From a virus, in IMG/VR virus record IMGVR_UViG_3300022937_003426, positions 1 through 42,453 of that record: a stretch of DNA of 42,453 bases; one strand, 5' to 3'. This document shows positions 23,917 to 31,198 of the stretch, in pieces; positions within the stretch are counted from its first letter, which is position 1, and every line of letters begins with the position of its first letter. Made by a program: the position numbers and the translations under genes. The notes beneath the pieces were generated by a model. The model was not told where the DNA came from. It did not search any database and saw only the letters and a list, made by a program, of their open reading frames with translations.

Positions 23917-24402
23917 TCATATTAATATGTGTAGTTTGATATCTTCAAAATTTACCTCGCCAATTCCGTCAATATTGATTAATTCTTCTAGCGACTGAAA
24001 CTCTCCATGAGATTCTCTATACAAAATAATTTTTTTAGCAGTTATTGGGCCTATATGGGGGAGCTGTATTAATTCTCCTACGCTTGCTGTGTTTATATTA
24101 ATTTTTACATGTACTTTGTCTATGCCAACATAATCTTTAATATCTTCTTCAGCTTCTTCTATTTCTTTTCTTCTTGTTTTCTCATACTCTATTTTTTCTT
24201 GCTTACGGCTTTTTATGTATCTGTAAAAAATAGTCAGCTGACCGCCTATCAGGATGATACTTTCAACACCATGTGTAACAATTTCTATTAGCTCATCTTT
24301 GGTGTCATTTTCTTGAATTATTCCAAATAAAAATAATCCACTAAATATAAAACTTACCATAGTGAACCAGAATTCACTTGTTTTATAGCCAGGTTTTCTC
24401 AT
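23917..24402 (-). CDS. Holin-like two-TM segment fused to ComEA-type helix-hairpin-helix
   Basis: 161 residues. Residues 1-65 look like a phage holin: KPGYKTSEFWFTMVSFIFSG (first TM about 10-30) and VESIILIGGQLTIFYRYI (second TM about 46-64), then a basic stretch. A charged linker (about 68-100) leads to ININTASVGELIQLPHIG and PITAKKIILYRESHGEF, a typical ComEA/Hbp double helix-hairpin-helix that binds DNA non-specifically. I do not recall this combination. If the topology is inward, it could tether phage DNA to the membrane. A late-type motif (24421-24440) lies directly upstream, so it may head the cassette. Confidence 0.75.
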   Translation of the reverse strand: MRKPGYKTSEFWFTMVSFIFSGLFLFGIIQENDTKDELIEIVTHGVESIILIGGQLTIFYRYIKSRKQEKIEYEKTRRKEIEEAEEDIKDYVGIDKVHVKININTASVGELIQLPHIGPITAKKIILYRESHGEFQSLEELINIDGIGEVNFEDIKLHILI

Positions 24403-24420
24403 GATATAGCTCCAGATAGC

Positions 24421-24440
24421 AACAATATATATTACACCAA
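24421..24440 (-). promoter_or_regulatory. Late-type promoter candidate before the membrane cassette
   Basis: Minus strand TTGGTGTAATATATATTGTT lies in the short gap between the GT29 gene and the holin-like gene, about 20 bases before the start codon, with GGAGC close to the ATG. It shares GTGTA(A)TATA with five other intergenic sites. Confidence 0.45.
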
Positions 24441-24441
24441 A

Positions 24442-25014
24442 TTAAGGAGCTATATATTCTTCAAAAAATCGTTGCTCTTTATTGCCGTGATGGCCACAAC
24501 CTTTATAATCATCGTGATAATGATGGCTATATCGATTACTAAAAAAGGTAAATCCGAAAATGTCAAACGGTATGTTTTCTTTTTTTAGCCAAAATAAAGT
24601 AGCTATTCCTGTACTAGGATTAGGAATCTTTGTTGTTAACTCTAGAAAATACGTTTCAGGAATATAGATAGCTTTATCTTTGTACGCAGCAAACATTTCT
24701 TTGCTTGTCGCGCCATATTGTTTAAAAACTCTATTGATATTTAATGGGATAGGGCATATCATTTGTTCGTACTCCTTATCTTCTCTAAAAGGAACACGGA
24801 AATGCATAGCGTTAGACCACAAGGTAGTTTTTTTTCCTGTGTGTTTGGCGAACTTGTCACTGATATCAAACGTATTCATACGAATAACAACATCGTAGGA
24901 ATCAATGAGTGCGCCTTCTTCTGCGTCTAAAATATTACCACCATTACCGACTACAGCAACCTTATGGGCTGCCACCATCGACGGTATCTCCCGTAACATA
25001 ATATCCTGTTTCAT
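24442..25014 (-). CDS. GT29 sialyltransferase-like glycosyltransferase
   Basis: 190 residues from the first ATG; Met13 (24978) is the best start because it has GGGAGA upstream (Met6 at 24999 is also possible). Sialylmotif L is VAVVGNGGNILDAEEG plus DSYDVVIRMN; motif S is NPSTGIATLFWL with FDIFGFTFF; motif III/VS is HHYHDDYKG and HHGNKEQ (H-x-x-x-E). These are the hallmarks of GT29, best known in animal sialyltransferases and rare in bacteria and phages. Donor may be CMP-sialic acid or another CMP-sugar. It overlaps the small upstream gene by 53 nt if the first ATG is used. Confidence 0.8.
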   Translation of the reverse strand: MKQDIMLREIPSMVAAHKVAVVGNGGNILDAEEGALIDSYDVVIRMNTFDISDKFAKHTGKKTTLWSNAMHFRVPFREDKEYEQMICPIPLNINRVFKQYGATSKEMFAAYKDKAIYIPETYFLELTTKIPNPSTGIATLFWLKKENIPFDIFGFTFFSNRYSHHYHDDYKGCGHHGNKEQRFFEEYIAP

Positions 25015-25192
25015 CGAATTTTCCTGTTAAAGTAGATTCTACGGTTGTGTAAGCTGGAGTATTGCTTACATAATCATCTACTGTGTATGTTGTTCCCGAT
25101 TTAGAAACATATACCACAGCAGTTCCATGTTTTGGAATTTCTCTAGTCGAATCAATATTTTGGCAAACATCGGTGGTACTTACAATAGCCAT
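24962..25192 (-). CDS. Small unknown, possible virion protein
   Basis: 76 residues, mostly beta-prone (GTAVVYVSKSGTTYTVDDYV; TGKFDETGYYVTGD), threonine/glycine rich with no TM segment. This composition resembles tail- or fibre-associated small proteins. GTG TAT ATA-type promoter candidate (25225-25238) and AAGGAG Shine-Dalgarno precede it. No family recognised. Confidence 0.6.
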   Translation of the reverse strand: MAIVSTTDVCQNIDSTREIPKHGTAVVYVSKSGTTYTVDDYVSNTPAYTTVESTLTGKFDETGYYVTGDTVDGGSP

Positions 25193-25224
25193 AATTACTC
25201 CTTATTAAATATAATAGTTTCAAA

Positions 25225-25238
25225 AATTATATACACCA
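25225..25238 (-). promoter_or_regulatory. Promoter candidate, GTGTATATAAT type
   Basis: Minus strand TGGTGTATATAATT, about 33 bases before the start at 25192. A TTGATA lies 16 bp before the TATAAT, so this copy could also be read by host sigma70. Confidence 0.55.
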
Positions 25239-25257
25239 GTTTTGTTATATCAAAAAA

Positions 25258-26274
25258 TTATCCAGAAGGTGACACGTAGTCTGTATCCAAAATATCCTGT
25301 AATACTGAGGTTACTGCTGAATCGATATTACTAGAAAATGTATCTGTTGACGAGTCAATTTCTATGCTCTCTTCTTCCAATAGATTCTTCACAAATGTTG
25401 AGCTTTGTGTTTTATTTCCATCTTCATAAGCTTCTATATCTTTATCCATAATGTTTTTTGTGTTGGTGGAGATCGTAGTAATACGGGCTGCTGTTGAGGA
25501 GTCTAAATCAGTGGAAGGATCTATGGAGGAGACATCTTTCTGAACAGACACTAGAATGTTCTCGGTTTGGTTATTAAAGAATGTCTCTGCACTTTGTAAA
25601 TTACTAGTTTCAGCAATAATTTGTTTGGCTACGGCAGATAGTATTGTTTCTGTCGTTGAGCCACTAATCGCAACTTTACTAGCTTCTGTAAGAGCTTGTA
25701 TTCTTTTTTCTAATTTTTTAACATCATTAATAGTGTCAGGATTGTCAATTACAGTATCATTGCCACTGCTATCTAATAAAGAATTTATATTTATATTAAA
25801 AATACCAGATATTTTACTTGTAATTTCACTGTCACTACTGCCTTCAGATTTCATGAAGTATTGTATACTAGAAATAGGAGAAGCTACTATTTTTTTACCA
25901 ATACTGAATTTACTATTATTGAAAGGGTAATAGTTTTTAAAGTTTGTAGATTTACCGTCTTTATCAAGAGTACCTGATGAGCTTTCTACAATAATAGCGT
26001 CTGGACTATTTTTTCTGAGATTAAATAAATCTGCGTTTGATAATGTTCCGCTTGTGCTAGACGTTGTTTTAAAAGATGTTTCCGTACCATCTTTGATGTA
26101 TTTAATAGAAAAATTAGAAGATAGCCCATCTTGATTTAGAATTGCTGCGGGTGTAGGGGGCGATATGTTTTGTGAAGTAGAGTTGATATCTATACTAACA
26201 CACTGCTTAGCATTGCCATCTGATCCTATTATTACCAGATCATTGACTATAGAGTTTCCTAATTTAATTGGCAT
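25258..26274 (-). CDS. Putative structural (fibre or tail) protein
   Basis: 338 residues, serine/threonine/asparagine-rich without TM segments. N-terminal half is beta-rich, beginning PIKLGNSIVNDLVIIGSD, where the object and index-like phrases resemble fibre proteins; the C-terminal half is helical (VKKLEKRIQALTEASK; IIAETSNLQSAETFFNNQ). The setting between two tail-fibre-like genes supports a virion role. No enzyme motif. Confidence 0.6.
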   Translation of the reverse strand: MPIKLGNSIVNDLVIIGSDGNAKQCVSIDINSTSQNISPPTPAAILNQDGLSSNFSIKYIKDGTETSFKTTSSTSGTLSNADLFNLRKNSPDAIIVESSSGTLDKDGKSTNFKNYYPFNNSKFSIGKKIVASPISSIQYFMKSEGSSDSEITSKISGIFNININSLLDSSGNDTVIDNPDTINDVKKLEKRIQALTEASKVAISGSTTETILSAVAKQIIAETSNLQSAETFFNNQTENILVSVQKDVSSIDPSTDLDSSTAARITTISTNTKNIMDKDIEAYEDGNKTQSSTFVKNLLEEESIEIDSSTDTFSSNIDSAVTSVLQDILDTDYVSPSG

Positions 26275-26282
26275 AGTTTAAA

Positions 26283-27089
26283 TTAACTTATAAAGTAAAT
26301 TGTATTACTGTCTACAGAAGACAAACCGTCAAAATCTTCTTGACTAATCTGCACAATATTATTCACCGATGCTCCTCCACCAGCTATGCCGGTACTACTA
26401 ATTACAACGTCATCACCGCCAACTTGTAATGCTGCATAAGTTCCGCTGTTAGGAACATCATTCGTTCTTCCTGGACCTAAAACAATGATTTTACCTTGAG
26501 AAGAATCCTTCCTTAACACCCTACCCATATTTTGTACTAATTCATTTAATCCTGTTGGTCTAATATCTGTCAATCCTCCGGTCGGATCTACGTAAACAGT
26601 ATCTCCAACATCAAAGCTATTAGTGTTTAATTGACTAGCAACACCAAAAATATCAACAGTTCCTTCATCTCCACTATCGAGGGAAGATGTTAATAATCCA
26701 ATTGCTGGCATTTTGGAAGGGTCGTTTGCTATAGCAGGTGCGATTGAAGCTTTTCCGTTAGCACTAAAATATCCAGAAACATACACGGGGGTTCCTATAT
26801 TGATCGTAGAACCGGTTTCGTTTTTACAATCAATCGCTATAGCATGGGTGTCTAGATTAAGATCTCCTCCGAGAATTGGAGCACCATCTTGAGAAATACT
26901 AGATATCCCACCTCCCGCACCACCTACCAAACCGCTTAAACTAGCCCATGTAGTTGAGCCATCTCCAATTTTTAATGTTGATGTGTCTATTGCAAATGCA
27001 GGTTCGCCACTAGCTAAAACCTTGCCAGAAAATTCTGCATTGTTGCCTCTACGAAATTGAATAGTTGTATATCTTTTATCTGCTGACAT
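26283..27089 (-). CDS. Tail-fibre-like protein with Mtd-type N-terminus
   Basis: 268 residues. The start TTIQFRRGNNAEFSGKVLAS, then GEPAFAIDTSTLKIGDGSTT, matches the short beta-prism/Mtd N-terminal repeat widespread in phage fibres (R-R-G-x-x-x-E...L-x-x-G-E-P-x-F-x-x-D...KIGDG). Residues 60-200 are glycine- and aspartate-rich beta repeats (GGDLNLDTHAIAI; GDEGTVDIFGVAS), and the end is INNIVQ... like a trimerising tip. Likely a receptor-binding or fibre component. Confidence 0.85.
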   Translation of the reverse strand: MSADKRYTTIQFRRGNNAEFSGKVLASGEPAFAIDTSTLKIGDGSTTWASLSGLVGGAGGGISSISQDGAPILGGDLNLDTHAIAIDCKNETGSTINIGTPVYVSGYFSANGKASIAPAIANDPSKMPAIGLLTSSLDSGDEGTVDIFGVASQLNTNSFDVGDTVYVDPTGGLTDIRPTGLNELVQNMGRVLRKDSSQGKIIVLGPGRTNDVPNSGTYAALQVGGDDVVISSTGIAGGGASVNNIVQISQEDFDGLSSVDSNTIYFIS

Positions 27090-27093
27090 AATT

Positions 27094-27426
27094 TTATCTT
27101 TCTATTCTTTTTTCTAATGTTTCTAGAGTTTTGCTTAGTGTTGCTATTTGAACTTTTAGTTCAGTCATTACTTCAGTATTTTTTTCTAAAGCTTTAAATA
27201 AAATTCCAGTATCTTCTTTGTGGCTATCAAGCCTCTCCATAATAAACTGCCTATCTTGAGCATATTGACTGGATTGAGCACATCTGTTTATCATATCTTC
27301 TACATCTTTCCTATTAACTAAATTTTTCACAAATGTGGTCCAAAAGCCGATCAGTGCAATAATAATACTAAGCATGGAAGTTGTTAAATTTTCCAGAAAA
27401 CTTCCTAATGTATTTGGATCTGACAT
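27094..27426 (-). CDS. Small membrane protein with coiled coil
   Basis: 110 residues starting at ATG 27426, which has GGAGG 5 bases upstream; a TTG at 27438 in the same frame is not needed. One hydrophobic segment (MLSIIIALIGFWTTFV, about 19-34) is followed by RKDVEDMINRCAQ and a long coiled coil (about 70-110, LKVQIATLSKTLETLEKR). The layout suits a holin-associated, XhlA-like or membrane-anchored tail factor. It is adjacent to the fibre gene. Confidence 0.65.
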   Translation of the reverse strand: MSDPNTLGSFLENLTTSMLSIIIALIGFWTTFVKNLVNRKDVEDMINRCAQSSQYAQDRQFIMERLDSHKEDTGILFKALEKNTEVMTELKVQIATLSKTLETLEKRIER

Positions 27427-27447
27427 ATAAGCCTCCAATAAGATAAT

Positions 27448-27480
27448 AAAAAACGCTAATAGTTTTTACACCATTAGCGT
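27448..27480 (-). terminator. Terminator after abundant structural protein gene
   Basis: An 8-bp perfect stem pairs 27453-27460 (ACGCTAAT) with 27473-27480 (ATTAGCGT) around a 12-base loop. On the minus strand a T-run (27453-27448) follows. It lies 35 bases past the stop of the 27515-28069 gene. Confidence 0.75.
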
Positions 27481-27514
27481 CTTTGTTATAATTAGTTATA
27501 TAACTTAAAAAACA

Positions 27515-28069
27515 TTAGCCGTTTTTAGCTTCATAGTCATCAAGAACAGGAACTTTTGCTCCAGTCTTGTAAACTAATTGACCTGGGTTAGATCTACTAA
27601 CATTAACTGCCTCATCAATAACAGCGTTACCGGCTTCAGCATTGTGGAAGTCCCCACTAGTTGCTACTAGAGCAGGATCGAACGCTCCACTATAGACATT
27701 CCAATTACCAGCTCTGATACCAGAACCAATATTAGAATATTTTTGACTTTCGATACTATGAAATTTACTTCTGTTGATATCAGAAGCAGCAGATTGTAGT
27801 GCTGCTGGTGCGGACACGCCGCCAGCAACCTCTGTCGTAACTCTACGAATTACACCTCTTTGATTGTCAAACGCGAAAGTACCACCAGAAACAGCTTTGT
27901 CTGCAGTGTCTCCGTCGATTACCGTCGAAGCAAATACACTTTCTGTTCTGCCGTGTGCTACATTTTTTGCGTTGTTTTCATCAACACCTAAGCCAAATAC
28001 AGCAGAGCCGTTGTTGTCTGTGCTAGTAGCTGTTGATAAAGTATTACTAGTAACTTGATTATTAGCCAT
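27515..28069 (-). CDS. Probable abundant virion protein
   Basis: 184 residues with no TM segment or Cys; rich in Ala, Ser, Asn, Gly (MANNQVTSNTLSTATSTDNN; GGVSAPAALQSAASDINRS). A repeated small-residue pattern suggests an extended structural or decoration protein. It is the only virion gene with its own upstream promoter candidate (28111-28130) and its own terminator, as expected for a highly expressed protein. GGAGA precedes the ATG. Confidence 0.65.
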   Translation of the reverse strand: MANNQVTSNTLSTATSTDNNGSAVFGLGVDENNAKNVAHGRTESVFASTVIDGDTADKAVSGGTFAFDNQRGVIRRVTTEVAGGVSAPAALQSAASDINRSKFHSIESQKYSNIGSGIRAGNWNVYSGAFDPALVATSGDFHNAEAGNAVIDEAVNVSRSNPGQLVYKTGAKVPVLDDYEAKNG

Positions 28070-28087
28070 ATTAAATTCTCCATTGTA

Positions 28088-28100
28088 TTGTACAGTACAA
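28088..28100. promoter_or_regulatory. Perfect inverted repeat in a leader
   Basis: TTGTACAGTACAA (6+1+6, perfect) lies between the promoter candidate and the start of the abundant virion-protein gene. Such a symmetric site could be an operator, or just the base of an RNA hairpin; no copy elsewhere was found, so the evidence is weak. Confidence 0.25.
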
Positions 28101-28110
28101 ATTGGTTAAC

Positions 28111-28130
28111 CTTATTTTTATACCCCAAAA
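28111..28130 (-). promoter_or_regulatory. Variant late-type promoter candidate
   Basis: Minus strand TTTTGGGGTATAAAAATAAG, about 45 bases before the start at 28069. It has GGTATA where the other sites have GTGTATA. T4 late promoters read TATAAATA, so a similar element is plausible. Confidence 0.35.
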
Positions 28131-28132
28131 AA

Positions 28133-28789
28133 TTATAAATTGGATATAAATTTAGTGGCTGTCTCCAGACTTGGTATAGAATTTAAACTTAGAGCTGTAA
28201 TATCTGCTGCATTAAGGATATCTAGGTGTTTTTCGGTGAAAATATTGGCATTACAGGTAATATTAATGTCTGGAACATTTTTTTTAATCATTGCTATAGC
28301 AATTAAATGATCATATAGGTTGTCTACTTTATATCCAGTAGATATATAAATATTATTAATCTTTTGCCTACATAAGAGTTTACAGGCTCTATACAAAACA
28401 GAGTAGTTAAAAACCCTATATTCTAATATATATGATAAATCTACTTTATTTTTTTCACAAATTTCAAATGTTTGTTCTATATCTTTTTTGAGACTTGTAT
28501 ACATCGCATTAGACAGTAAGTGAAAAGGTAAAACAATTTCTACTGAATTTGCTCCATTTTTAATCGCATTTTGAATCATTTGCGATCTCATGGTGTTGTC
28601 AGATGCGCCGTAAGGAAAATCAATAATAGATGAAAGTTTTTGATCAGATTTAATTTTTTTTGAAAAAATTTTTGTATACTGATATAGGGTTGATATTTTA
28701 GATAAATTATATCTAGATAATTCATTAACTAAATGTTCTATTTCTTTGTTGTGCGCAGATTCGTCTTGAAATCTATATTCTAATTTCAT
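28133..28789 (-). CDS. DeoC-like aldolase fold, catalytic residues replaced
   Basis: 218 residues aligning with deoxyribose-phosphate aldolase: IIDFPYG vs TNFPHG, NGANSVEIVLPFHLL vs YGADEVDVVFPYRAL, NNIYISTGYKV vs DFIKTSTGKV, INITCNANIFT vs VGFKPAGGVRT. At the E. coli catalytic positions Asp102 is Glu, the Schiff-base Lys167 is Tyr, and Lys201 is Thr. The fold looks kept but the chemistry lost. It lies between an abundant virion gene and the ClpP-like gene, and may have a binding or structural role. Confidence 0.75.
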   Translation of the reverse strand: MKLEYRFQDESAHNKEIEHLVNELSRYNLSKISTLYQYTKIFSKKIKSDQKLSSIIDFPYGASDNTMRSQMIQNAIKNGANSVEIVLPFHLLSNAMYTSLKKDIEQTFEICEKNKVDLSYILEYRVFNYSVLYRACKLLCRQKINNIYISTGYKVDNLYDHLIAIAMIKKNVPDINITCNANIFTEKHLDILNAADITALSLNSIPSLETATKFISNL

Positions 28790-28820
28790 AGTTGAAACCC
28801 CATGTTGCGGTATTATATCA

Positions 28821-28835
28821 ACTATATATACACTA
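28821..28835 (-). promoter_or_regulatory. Late-type promoter candidate before the aldolase-like gene
   Basis: Minus strand TAGTGTATATATAGT, directly after the ClpP-like stop and about 32 bases before the start at 28789. The core GTGTATATATA matches the other sites. Confidence 0.5.
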
Positions 28836-29471
28836 TTAGTAGTATTTCTTTATTATCCGATCAGCAAAACCATAGCTGATAGTTTCTTGCGCATTAAGAT
28901 ACCAATCTCCTGATTTTAGTTTTCTATAAAGATATGTTTTAATTTTTTCTTTATCTGGTTTTGTGCCGTATTTATCTTTAAAATATTTTCCTTTAACACA
29001 TTTATTTACATAAATATTTAACATCACATCACAAATATGCTTTTCGTATTTAGTCCAATTTTGACAACTAAGATAGTCGCCGCTAACACCAGAAGAACCA
29101 AAGTGACACATAAAATAAGAATTTTCAGTCACATATCTATAATCGGCAGATTGAAGAATAATACTGCTCATACTTTCGGCCTGACCATAAGATATGATAG
29201 TTATATGACAATTAGACATAGAAATACCATCATATATAGCCATACCATCTGCCCAACTGCCACCGATACTGTTCATGTGAATAGTTATTGGATCGCTACT
29301 TTTACTTTCCAAGCATCTGAGATTTTTTAAGAAAGTATTTGTCATCTGATACTCAACGCCCGGATTACCATCATCTGAATAATGATTGTGTAAAAAAATT
29401 TCTCTTGATTTTAAGTTTGCTCCATAGGTATGGTAATCATGAAGCATATCTAAGTTTAAATAGCTATTCAT
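28836..29471 (-). CDS. ClpP-like serine protease (S14)
   Basis: 211 residues with the ClpP catalytic triad in order: Ser100 in YGQAESMSSI, His123 in YFMCHFGSSG and Asp189 in GDWYLNAQETISYGFAD. ITIHMNSIGGSWADGMAIYD is the usual oxyanion region. ClpP-like proteins in phage structural clusters often act as prohead maturation proteases; the neighbouring late genes fit that. A role in degrading host proteins is the alternative, but no Clp ATPase is here. Confidence 0.88.
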   Translation of the reverse strand: MNSYLNLDMLHDYHTYGANLKSREIFLHNHYSDDGNPGVEYQMTNTFLKNLRCLESKSSDPITIHMNSIGGSWADGMAIYDGISMSNCHITIISYGQAESMSSIILQSADYRYVTENSYFMCHFGSSGVSGDYLSCQNWTKYEKHICDVMLNIYVNKCVKGKYFKDKYGTKPDKEKIKTYLYRKLKSGDWYLNAQETISYGFADRIIKKYY

Positions 29472-29910
29472 TTATTTGATGCGAATATTGATTGATTCTT
29501 CTGTTTATTAATGACATAATATGCCTATCAGAAAATGATTCTCCGATAGCTACTCTGAAACGATATCTCGTATATATATTAAGCACTTCTACGCCCTCTG
29601 TTTTTTCTATAATATCAACAATTTTGGAAGATAAGTCAAAATTAGTGTGTCCTATCCAGAATTTGAATTGTTGTCCTATAGAGATTTTTTCGGGAGAAAA
29701 TATTCCAAAAGGAGTTACTATAAATTTGTGTTGGGCTGCGCTGGCTTTTTGCTGAAGGTGCTCCGCCCCTTCTTCTACGAGTTGATTATATTCCTCCAAC
29801 TCTTCTTCAGTTAAATTTTCTTCAGGATAATATTCTATAAAATCTTCGCTGACAGCAAATGGATCTTCCCATTTCTCCCATACAATAGTGTGTTTTTTTC
29901 TAATCATCAT
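29464..29910 (-). CDS. Unknown late protein
   Basis: 148 residues. The N-terminus has an acidic helix (EENLTEEELEEYNQLVEEG) and the C-terminal half is beta-rich with FIVTPFGIFSPEKISIGQQF, then KFWIGHTNFDLSSKIVDII. The ATG overlaps the stop of the 144-residue gene upstream by 4 nt. Its location next to the ClpP-like protease suggests a head or tail protein; no family recognised. Confidence 0.55.
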   Translation of the reverse strand: MMIRKKHTIVWEKWEDPFAVSEDFIEYYPEENLTEEELEEYNQLVEEGAEHLQQKASAAQHKFIVTPFGIFSPEKISIGQQFKFWIGHTNFDLSSKIVDIIEKTEGVEVLNIYTRYRFRVAIGESFSDRHIMSLINRRINQYSHQINE

Positions 29911-30341
29911 ATGATCTCTGACGTAACGATGTTTTTAATAGCATATATTGGTCTAACCAGAGGAGATTCGTATTTAGATTGTGCAGGCTGCTCTATTTCT
30001 TTATTTGACAAATATTCTTTACTGAGTTCCGATAATATATGTCTAACAAATTTTTTATATTCATCAGATTCTTGTTCAACATTCTCAGAAAAAGTGAGCA
30101 TTACATCATTCAGAACCGTTTCTCCTGCCACATATTTTAATAGGCCCAAGAAATTATTTGCTGTTTCTACAACATTGGTTTTTTCGATATTAGGAATTAT
30201 GCAATCCAGATTTATTTTTTTATTGTTCTTATCTAATGCAAATTTAATAACGTATTCATTATCAGATGATTGATAGCTTTTTGAATAGTTTAAAGTAAAT
30301 ATTCGCGTTAGATAATCTGTTAATGTTTTGAAAATTGCCAT
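29907..30341 (-). CDS. Unknown late protein
   Basis: 144 residues, rather basic at the N-terminus (FKTLTDYLTRIFTLNYSKS), with LKYVAGETVLNDVMLTFSEN and a charged C-terminal half. It overlaps the upstream 119-residue ORF by 80 nt in another frame, much more than its neighbours do. The ATG at 30341 has no strong Shine-Dalgarno, so translation may be coupled. No family recognised. Confidence 0.5.
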   Translation of the reverse strand: MAIFKTLTDYLTRIFTLNYSKSYQSSDNEYVIKFALDKNNKKINLDCIIPNIEKTNVVETANNFLGLLKYVAGETVLNDVMLTFSENVEQESDEYKKFVRHILSELSKEYLSNKEIEQPAQSKYESPLVRPIYAIKNIVTSEII

Positions 30342-30621
30342 ATTGTAATTCTGTTCTGTAGTCTAAGAAAGTATAGTAATAAAGATTTAAGATATTATCA
30401 TTGAATATCGCATCGTGTATAACAAAATCTGGAACATATTCCGTATTAAATCCTATATACTTTTTTAACAATGCTTCTAGTATTAAAGGAATATCTGGAA
30501 AATTTTCGTGCAGCTCAAAACTAGGAATAGTCATTATATCCTGAGTAGAAGAGAGCACTAAAAAATCGTTATCAGGAGGAGTCGGTGCTTTTATGGCTAT
30601 CAAGAAAAGATTCACATTCAT
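30262..30621 (-). CDS. Unknown late protein
   Basis: 119 residues directly after the sigma factor (4-nt overlap). N-terminal strand MNVNLFLIAIKAPTPPDNDF and SFELHENFPDIPLILEALLKKYIGF suggest an alpha/beta fold. The start of a Nudix-like hydrolase is a loose resemblance only; the Nudix box is absent. The last 26 codons overlap the next gene in another frame. Confidence 0.5.
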   Translation of the reverse strand: MNVNLFLIAIKAPTPPDNDFLVLSSTQDIMTIPSFELHENFPDIPLILEALLKKYIGFNTEYVPDFVIHDAIFNDNILNLYYYTFLDYRTELQYGNFQNINRLSNANIYFKLFKKLSII

Positions 30622-31196
30622 GAAACCACCTCTCTGATAAACTCGATACCCTTTTTAATATTTTGTCTAATCGCTTCCCTGGTAACATTATATTTATCTC
30701 CAATAGCGGAAAGAGTTAATCCTTCTATGTAATATAAATGTATTTGATCTTTTTGTTTTTCTGTCAATAAATCACTATTGAAGATTTCATCAATCAACAT
30801 TCGTATATCAGAATGATATTCGTTAGTTTCAGCATTGAGGGAGGGTTCTTGATGTCTGTTATCTTCGATGTATGAGCTAACAAACTCTTTTTCGTTTTCT
30901 AAATCTATATCTAGAATATTTAATTTATTTTTCTTGTGCTTATTAGTTAAATAAGTTTTTATAGCCCATATAGCACACTGATTGCGGAAAGAATATTTAG
31001 TTTTTTTCTTTCCGGTAATTTTACCAACTCTTTCACTATCCCATTTCCAATCAGCATACATAATAGCCGATGAAACATCGCTTATGATATCTTCATTATT
31101 TAATAGATAATTTTTGCTATTTGATCTAGAGTTATATTTAGATATAATTTTTTTAGCTGTGTCTCTGTACTGTTCCAAAGTATCAAAAGTATTCAT
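30618..31196 (-). CDS. RNA polymerase sigma factor (phage, sigma70 family)
   Basis: 192 residues from ATG 31196, which has AAAGGG 6 bases upstream; a TTG at 31202 is not needed. Region 2 is SFRNQCAIWAIKTYL with the surrounding tryptophans (YADWKWDSERV), and region 4 is a clear HTH: LTEKQKDQIHLYYIEGLTL, then SAIGDKYNVTREAIRQNIKK. It lacks regions 1 and 3. It would redirect host RNA polymerase to phage promoters, probably late ones; the GTGTATA motif before late genes is the obvious candidate target. Confidence 0.85.
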   Translation of the reverse strand: MNTFDTLEQYRDTAKKIISKYNSRSNSKNYLLNNEDIISDVSSAIMYADWKWDSERVGKITGKKKTKYSFRNQCAIWAIKTYLTNKHKKNKLNILDIDLENEKEFVSSYIEDNRHQEPSLNAETNEYHSDIRMLIDEIFNSDLLTEKQKDQIHLYYIEGLTLSAIGDKYNVTREAIRQNIKKGIEFIREVVS

Positions 31197-31198
31197 TA

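Noticed and set aside
25556-25930. Plus-strand ORF of 124 codons within the structural gene
   Set aside because: It lies opposite a well-formed minus-strand gene, is hydrophobic only because of complementary Ser/Asp codons, and has no Shine-Dalgarno.
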